A stretch of 8,748 bases of DNA, from contig JARCMB010000394.1 of the NCBI GenBank assembly GCA_030248825.1, positions 1-8,748 on the forward strand, in the 5' to 3' direction. The DNA comes from Pseudanabaenaceae cyanobacterium MP8IB2.15 (lineage in GTDB: Bacteria > Cyanobacteriota > Cyanobacteriia > Pseudanabaenales > Pseudanabaenaceae). Positions 4,776 through 8,748 of this stretch are shown in pieces; positions within the stretch are counted from its first letter, which is position 1; each line of letters opens with the position of its first letter. Under the pieces are notes generated by a model. The model did not search any database. It saw only the letters and a list, made by a program, of their open reading frames with translations, and had not been told where the DNA came from. A program made the position numbers and the translations under genes.

Positions 4776-5421
4776 GATTGTTCTGATTCACGGCAACGCA
4801 GTTGGCATTAAGTTTTCGATGCGCGATCGCCAGACTAAGTATGGTAGCTTTTCGGTGTTTAAAAACTTAGTCGATGTAGGTGAAGCTGTCCTGTATGGTT
4901 GGCACTACGTCAATGAAGAATTCGATCTGGTCAAAAGCTTAAATCCGTTTGAGTTTCGTCGGCAATATTTCACCGAAAAAGCATATTGCAGCACTAAAGC
5001 CGCTTGGCAAAAACTGGATGGATTTCTCAAACTCCAGCAATCCGAAAAAATCGTCTGTCACTCAATGGGCTGCTATTTACTCCTGCATACGATAAATGCT
5101 CACGGGCTACCAGATGCCGTTAAATCTATTTATTTAGCGCAAGGAGACTTCGATCGAGACTTTAAAATTACTAATCCTGAAATCTTGGCGCGAATAAGTT
5201 CTGGTACGCTCAAAATCTATAATTATCACTGTACTTGGGATCAAATGCTGGCTCTTTCGGTAGGGACAAACGGTAAAGTTCCTGCGGGACTGGCGGGGGC
5301 GAAAGAAAAATATTTTATCAACCGACTTTTCCCCTCTTCCAAAACCCTGAATGTTCACCATGCCACTGTGTCCAGCGATCGATTCTTGGCAGAAGTATTA
5401 GATCGAGAATCGATCGGGTAA
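4768..5421 (+). CDS. Alpha/beta-hydrolase-fold protein of unknown substrate
   Basis: The 217-residue product begins with a beta strand and oxyanion-region motif IVLIHGN (4-10). The nucleophile elbow follows as IVCHSMGCYLLL (95-106), with candidate Ser99 in a C-H-S-M-G version of GxSxG in which the first Gly is Cys. A candidate acid is Asp158 (YHCTWDQM) and a candidate base is His197 or His198 (LNVHHATV), so a Ser-Asp-His triad is possible. No signal peptide or membrane span is seen; a cytosolic esterase or hydrolase role is likely, and the layout loosely recalls DUF900-type hydrolases. I prefer the ATG at 4768 over an in-frame TTG at 4759, although neither has a clear Shine-Dalgarno. The gene is divergent from the cyclase-like gene and convergent with the CorC-type gene, eight bases away. 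Confidence 0.75.
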   Translation: MAKIVLIHGNAVGIKFSMRDRQTKYGSFSVFKNLVDVGEAVLYGWHYVNEEFDLVKSLNPFEFRRQYFTEKAYCSTKAAWQKLDGFLKLQQSEKIVCHSMGCYLLLHTINAHGLPDAVKSIYLAQGDFDRDFKITNPEILARISSGTLKIYNYHCTWDQMLALSVGTNGKVPAGLAGAKEKYFINRLFPSSKTLNVHHATVSSDRFLAEVLDRESIG

Positions 5422-5429
5422 ATTGGGAA

Positions 5430-6773
5430 TTATTTGGAAGTCGAGTTGGTTTCGCCTCGTTCTCTGGGAGTGTCGGAATCATCGTCATACACCTTGGGTT
5501 CAAGCATCGTAACTTTGACCCGTTGCCCTTCTTCTAAGACCTCTAGTAGCACATCGTCAATCTCTAATCGATCGCCCTCGATCGGATTGCGTTGTAACTC
5601 ATCTAAAAACAAACCAGCCAGAGTTGCAGCTTCATCACGCGGCAATTGCACGTTCATTTCGTTATTCACTGCCGCGATACTGGCCCGTAACTTAAAGATC
5701 ACCACTCGATCGCTGAGACGATTAAATTCTCGCTCTTCCTCAGCATCGTACTCATCGCGAATTTCACCGACGATCTCCTCCAGCACATCTTCCAGCGTCA
5801 CCAAGCCAGCCGTCCCCCCAAATTCATCTTGGACGATCACAATATGCAGTCGGTTTACCTGCATATCGCGTAGTAGGTCGGTGCCTAGCTGACCTTCTGA
5901 GACATAGGTAACAGGACGCAGCAGTTCTCGCAATGTCGGTGGCTGTTGGGTCAGTTCGTTAATCGGGCGAATTAGATCTTTTGTGTGCAAAATCCCGACA
6001 ATATTATCGATGTCCCCATCACATACAGGTAAGCGGGTATGAGCATTCTCCGCCACAATTTTGTAGGCCTCTTGCAAAGACGTGGTGGCTTTAATCGACT
6101 GGATCTGCACCCTAGGAACCATAATCCCTCTGGCAGTAACGTGTTTTAACTCCACTGCGCCAAAGATAATGCGTCTTTCTTGTTCACCTACCGCTCCGCC
6201 TGTACTAGCCGCATCGAGCATGGCTTTAATTTCTTCGACGTTAAATGACTCATCGTCCTCTTGAATCGGGTTACCTGTGAGCTGCAAGATAAAGTTCGTG
6301 GTAAAGCTGAGAAATCTGATCACAGGTGCAGTCACACTGCCAACAAACCTGATCGGCTGAATCGCAAATAAAGCGATCTCTTCAGCGTGACGCAGTGCTA
6401 GTTTTTTTGGCACTAATTCGCCAAATATCAAGTTGAGCATGGCTAACCCAACGGTCAGCCCTGTAAAAGCGATCGGGCTAGCGAGTGAACCAACAAATGG
6501 CTCCAACGCTTTTTGCAGAGGCAATACTAACTCGGTAGCAGCCGTGGCAGAGGTAAAGAAGCTCGCCAGAGTTAGGACTAATTGAATCGTAGCGAGAAAA
6601 CTTGTGCTGTCTTCGGTAATTTTTTGCACCATGCGGGCGCGTCTGTTACCGCTATCGGCAAGCGTCTTGATGCGAACATCACTAACAGAGACAAGCGCGA
6701 TTTCGGCTGCGGCAAAAAAAGCATTGATCAGCATCAAACAGCTAATGATGAAAAGCTGTACTGCAATATCCAT
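5430..6773 (-). CDS. CNNM / CBS / CorC-HlyC family membrane protein (hemolysin C-like, putative Mg/Co transport)
   Basis: A 447-residue integral membrane protein in three parts. The N-terminal CNNM (DUF21) domain (about 1-170) starts with a hydrophobic helix containing INAFFAAAEIALVSVS (16-31), carries further membrane segments, and has the hallmark FGELVPKKLALRHAE (117-131). A CBS pair (about 210-335) follows, with VPRVQI near its start and the hallmark DEFGGTAGLVTLEDVLEEIVGEI (316-338). The C-terminal CorC_HlyC domain (about 355-427) contains LPRDEAATLAGLFLDEL (377-393). Related proteins are implicated in Mg2+ or Co2+ transport or resistance; the old name hemolysin is probably misleading. 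The charged tail after 428 is likely disordered. Start ATG at 6773; no Shine-Dalgarno seen. It lies downstream of the sugar transferase gene on the same strand with a 155-base gap containing its own likely promoter. Confidence 0.93.
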   Translation of the reverse strand: MDIAVQLFIISCLMLINAFFAAAEIALVSVSDVRIKTLADSGNRRARMVQKITEDSTSFLATIQLVLTLASFFTSATAATELVLPLQKALEPFVGSLASPIAFTGLTVGLAMLNLIFGELVPKKLALRHAEEIALFAIQPIRFVGSVTAPVIRFLSFTTNFILQLTGNPIQEDDESFNVEEIKAMLDAASTGGAVGEQERRIIFGAVELKHVTARGIMVPRVQIQSIKATTSLQEAYKIVAENAHTRLPVCDGDIDNIVGILHTKDLIRPINELTQQPPTLRELLRPVTYVSEGQLGTDLLRDMQVNRLHIVIVQDEFGGTAGLVTLEDVLEEIVGEIRDEYDAEEEREFNRLSDRVVIFKLRASIAAVNNEMNVQLPRDEAATLAGLFLDELQRNPIEGDRLEIDDVLLEVLEEGQRVKVTMLEPKVYDDDSDTPRERGETNSTSK

Positions 6774-6859
6774 GGGTTATTCAGAACTGCTCTTACTGGC
6801 GTAAATCACTGAAAAATTAGGAATCTCCAGTAGAGAATATTGGGGAATTAAGTACGGCA

Positions 6860-6865
6860 ATTATA
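6860..6865 (-). promoter_or_regulatory. Putative -10 element for the CorC-type gene
   Basis: A perfect TATAAT on the minus strand in the 155-base spacer predicts a start near 6853 and about 80 bases of leader. No convincing -35 hexamer lies 16-18 bases upstream. I see nothing else of note in this spacer. Confidence 0.35.
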
Positions 6866-6928
6866 CAGATATATTCGTCATAGCGCAGTTATCGTATTTA
6901 CATTCGGGTTAAATAATTTAGCTTAAGA

Positions 6929-7702
6929 CTAATAAGCCCCATTTCCTTTAGGGAAAATCACGACCCCAATAGTTCTAAACACGATCGATAAATCCTGCCA
7001 AAAATTGTGAGCCTGAGCGTAGTGCAAATCAATCTGAACACGCTGATCGTAGGGAATATCATTGCGACCAGATACTTGCCAAAGTCCAGTAATGCCAGGA
7101 CGAATCGTCAAAACCTGATGGATGGCATCACCGTATTTAGGTAGTTCATCCTTAACCAGAGGTCTGGGTCCGACTACGCTCATATCGCCCACCAGAACGT
7201 TCCAGAATTGTGGAAACTCATCTAAGCTGGTCATCCGTAGCCATTTACCAATTGGCGTAATTCTGGGGTCGTCTTTGAGCTTGAAATCATTTTCAAATTC
7301 GTCTCTAGTATCAGGACAAGTGTCTAGCATTTCCATCAATATCTGGTCTGCATCAACTACCATCGTCCTAAACTTAATGCAGCCAAATGGTTTGCCGTTA
7401 AGCCCAATCCGCCTCTGTACATACAAAACAGGGCCAGGAGAATTGAGGTAAATTAGAAGCGTTAAGACGATATAAACAGGAAAAAATACTACGAGCACAC
7501 TCAAAGAGAACATGATGTCGAACAATCTTTTGCCATATGCTGCCGCTAGTCTTTCTGAACTTCGATCTAAATTTTTGCTTGAATTTCTTTTGGGGCGATC
7601 GCGCTCGGATTTAGATTTAGATCCAGTTTTAGACCCTGATCCGGGGGCACGCAATCCTTTGGAAATTGCTCTTGCATTACCATATCGGCTTCTAGTAATC
7701 AT
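6929..7702 (-). CDS. Monotopic polyprenyl-phosphate sugar-1-phosphate transferase
   Basis: Bacterial sugar transferase (WbaP C-terminal / PglC / PssY type) that moves a sugar-1-phosphate from a nucleotide sugar to undecaprenyl phosphate at the inner membrane, starting O-antigen or exopolysaccharide repeat synthesis. In the 257 residues I see a basic, Ser/Gly-rich, probably disordered extension (1-56) and KRLFDIMFSL (58-67). A re-entrant hydrophobic helix (about 64-86) leads into SPGPVLYVQRRIG (88-100). Then come KFRTM (110-114), DDPRITPIGKWLR (144-156), SLDEFPQFWNVL with the catalytic Asp161-Glu162 dyad, GDMSVVGPRP (172-181), and PGITGLWQVSGR (202-213). It ends in the family-typical GAY. Start ATG at 7702 follows AGAGG by four bases. 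The sugar cannot be told from sequence. No glycosyltransferases adjoin it. Confidence 0.95.
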   Translation of the reverse strand: MITRSRYGNARAISKGLRAPGSGSKTGSKSKSERDRPKRNSSKNLDRSSERLAAAYGKRLFDIMFSLSVLVVFFPVYIVLTLLIYLNSPGPVLYVQRRIGLNGKPFGCIKFRTMVVDADQILMEMLDTCPDTRDEFENDFKLKDDPRITPIGKWLRMTSLDEFPQFWNVLVGDMSVVGPRPLVKDELPKYGDAIHQVLTIRPGITGLWQVSGRNDIPYDQRVQIDLHYAQAHNFWQDLSIVFRTIGVVIFPKGNGAY

Positions 7703-7706
7703 TTAA

Positions 7707-7711
7707 CCTCT
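7707..7711 (-). promoter_or_regulatory. Ribosome binding site of the sugar transferase
   Basis: AGAGG on the minus strand, four bases before the ATG at 7702. It supports including the basic N-terminal extension in the protein rather than starting closer to the conserved domain. Confidence 0.5.
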
Positions 7712-7745
7712 TGCAATCACACCACATAATGCTTTCAATCATACA

Positions 7746-8729
7746 ATGCCAACTTATCTCTACTGGGGTGAAGATGAATATCAGCTATTGCAGGCCACGC
7801 AAAAACTGCGTTCCTCTCTACTAGACCCCATGTGGCTAGATTTCAACTATGTCAAAATCATCGCAAGTAGTGATGAGCAAATTATAGATGGACTTAACCA
7901 AGCTGCAACTCCGCCATTTGGTATGGGGAATCGCCTCACTTGGCTGGCTGAAACTACGATCGCTCAACGCTGCTCTGATGCCGTTCTAGCAGAACTGGAA
8001 CGGACAATATCACACTTACCGCCTGAGTCTTACTTGATTTTCACCACCCCTCATAAGCCTGACGGAAGGCTTAAGTCTACTAAATTACTACAAAAACACG
8101 CCACTACTACAGAATTCTCGCCGATTCCAAGCTGGAATACTAGTGCGATCGAGCAATTGGTTAGACAGTCCGCCGCATCAATTGGTTTAAAACTGAGTCC
8201 TGATGGCGTGAAATTGTTAGCGGATCTAGTTGGTAATGATTCTCGGCGCTTATTCATGGAACTAGAGAAGCTGCAATTATGGCAGTCAGACAAACAAAAA
8301 CCTTTAGATGCGGAATCGATCGATTTGTTAGTTCAAGCCAGTGCTCACAATAGCCTCCAACTAGGTAGTGCGATTTTAGCGACCGAAACTAGCCAAGCTT
8401 TAGCACTTGTGGCAGAGTTGCTCAGCCGTAACGAGCCACCTTTAAGGATCTCTGCTACTCTGACGGGACAGTTTCGCACTTGGCTGTGGGTAAAGCTGAT
8501 GCAAGAATCGGGCGAACGAGATGATAAGACAATCGCCGAAGCGGCTGAAGTCGGCAATCCAAAACGCATTTATTTCCTCAAACAAGAAGTCAAGGCTCAT
8601 TCCAGCGATCGACTCCAGCAAGCTCTACCAATCTTGCTCAAACTAGAGTCAGCCCTTAAAAGTGGCGGTGATGAAACGGCAGCCCTACAAACAGCAGTGA
8701 TTCAGCTATGTGGATTAAGCCATAAATAA
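7746..8729 (+). CDS. holA: DNA polymerase III subunit delta
   Basis: Delta is the clamp-opening wrench of the pentameric clamp loader; it binds the beta sliding clamp and helps place it on primed DNA. The 327-residue length fits the family. Characteristic pieces are the N-terminal YLYWGEDEYQLLQA (4-17), PFGMGNRLTWL (57-67), the conserved LVGNDSRRLFMELEKLQLW (161-179) of the AAA-like domain, and the C-terminal collar segments GQFRTWLWVK (241-250) and LPILLKLESALKSGGDE (294-310). The AAA+ fold of delta has no working ATPase site and I see no Walker A motif. The ATG at 7746 has no clear Shine-Dalgarno. It diverges from the sugar transferase across only 43 bases, with a CATAAT (7725-7730) as the only -10-like element. 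The 19 bases after the stop codon are pure A/T and hold nothing recognisable. Confidence 0.93.
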   Translation: MPTYLYWGEDEYQLLQATQKLRSSLLDPMWLDFNYVKIIASSDEQIIDGLNQAATPPFGMGNRLTWLAETTIAQRCSDAVLAELERTISHLPPESYLIFTTPHKPDGRLKSTKLLQKHATTTEFSPIPSWNTSAIEQLVRQSAASIGLKLSPDGVKLLADLVGNDSRRLFMELEKLQLWQSDKQKPLDAESIDLLVQASAHNSLQLGSAILATETSQALALVAELLSRNEPPLRISATLTGQFRTWLWVKLMQESGERDDKTIAEAAEVGNPKRIYFLKQEVKAHSSDRLQQALPILLKLESALKSGGDETAALQTAVIQLCGLSHK

Positions 8730-8748
8730 TAAAAAAATAATAAATATA

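Noticed and set aside
5434..5892. Long plus-strand Ser-rich open frame antisense to the CorC-type gene
   Set aside because: Its low-complexity Ser/Arg composition is what the complement of a conserved acidic coding region gives; the minus-strand gene has full family motifs.
7122..7451. Plus-strand open frame antisense to the sugar transferase
   Set aside because: Shadow of the conserved catalytic domain on the other strand; no motifs of its own.
1..8748. Defence island, prophage, toxin-antitoxin pair or mobile element
   Set aside because: Nearly all the sequence is accounted for by housekeeping or widespread families; no integrase, transposase, terminal repeats or compositional break was seen.

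Overview
The window is chromosomal DNA from a cyanobacterium. Two lines of evidence support this. First, the minus-strand order rplS - trnW(CCA) - secE - nusG - rplK - rplA - (rplJ leader) is the arrangement I know from cyanobacterial translation/transcription clusters. Second, CGATCG, the core of the cyanobacterial HIP1 palindrome, is strongly over-represented: about 30 copies by hand count, of which three are complete GCGATCGC. I cannot fix the genus. Gene density is high. No gene-free stretch exceeds about 160 bases, and there is no insertion sequence, CRISPR array, integrase or other sign of a mobile region.

Left third (1-2868, minus strand): a ribosomal and transcription-factor operon. 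It reads from a putative promoter near 2896-2924 through L19, tRNA-Trp, SecE, NusG, L11 and L1. It ends in a recognisable L10 (rplJ) leader RNA followed at once by a strong hairpin terminator. The leader/terminator pair looks like an attenuator for rplJ-rplL, which should lie just beyond the left edge. A five-copy 11-bp tandem repeat fills the nusG-rplK spacer, and two small hairpins lie in the rplK-rplA spacer.

Middle (2895-5421): three accessory or metabolic genes. A PfkB-family kinase resembling the kinase half of HldE/RfaE (+) is transcribed divergently from rplS, apparently sharing a TATAAT/TATTAT element with it. It converges with a one-base gap on a small protein of the class III nucleotide cyclase fold (-). 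That protein keeps both metal Asp residues, but the transition-state Arg is Lys. Divergent from the cyclase gene is a small alpha/beta-hydrolase-fold protein (+). The spacer between those two holds an inverted repeat, a 12-bp-period direct repeat and a possible 28-codon reading frame overlapping the hydrolase start.

Right third (5430-8748): a CNNM/CBS/CorC-HlyC membrane protein (-), a monotopic polyprenol-phosphate sugar-1-phosphate transferase with a basic low-complexity N-terminal extension (-), and holA, the DNA polymerase III delta subunit (+). The last two have start codons only 43 bp apart.

I found no clearly new multi-gene system. The observations most worth testing are the L10-leader attenuator, the 11-bp spacer repeat, the unusual cyclase-like protein with its divergent control region, and the shared bidirectional promoter element.
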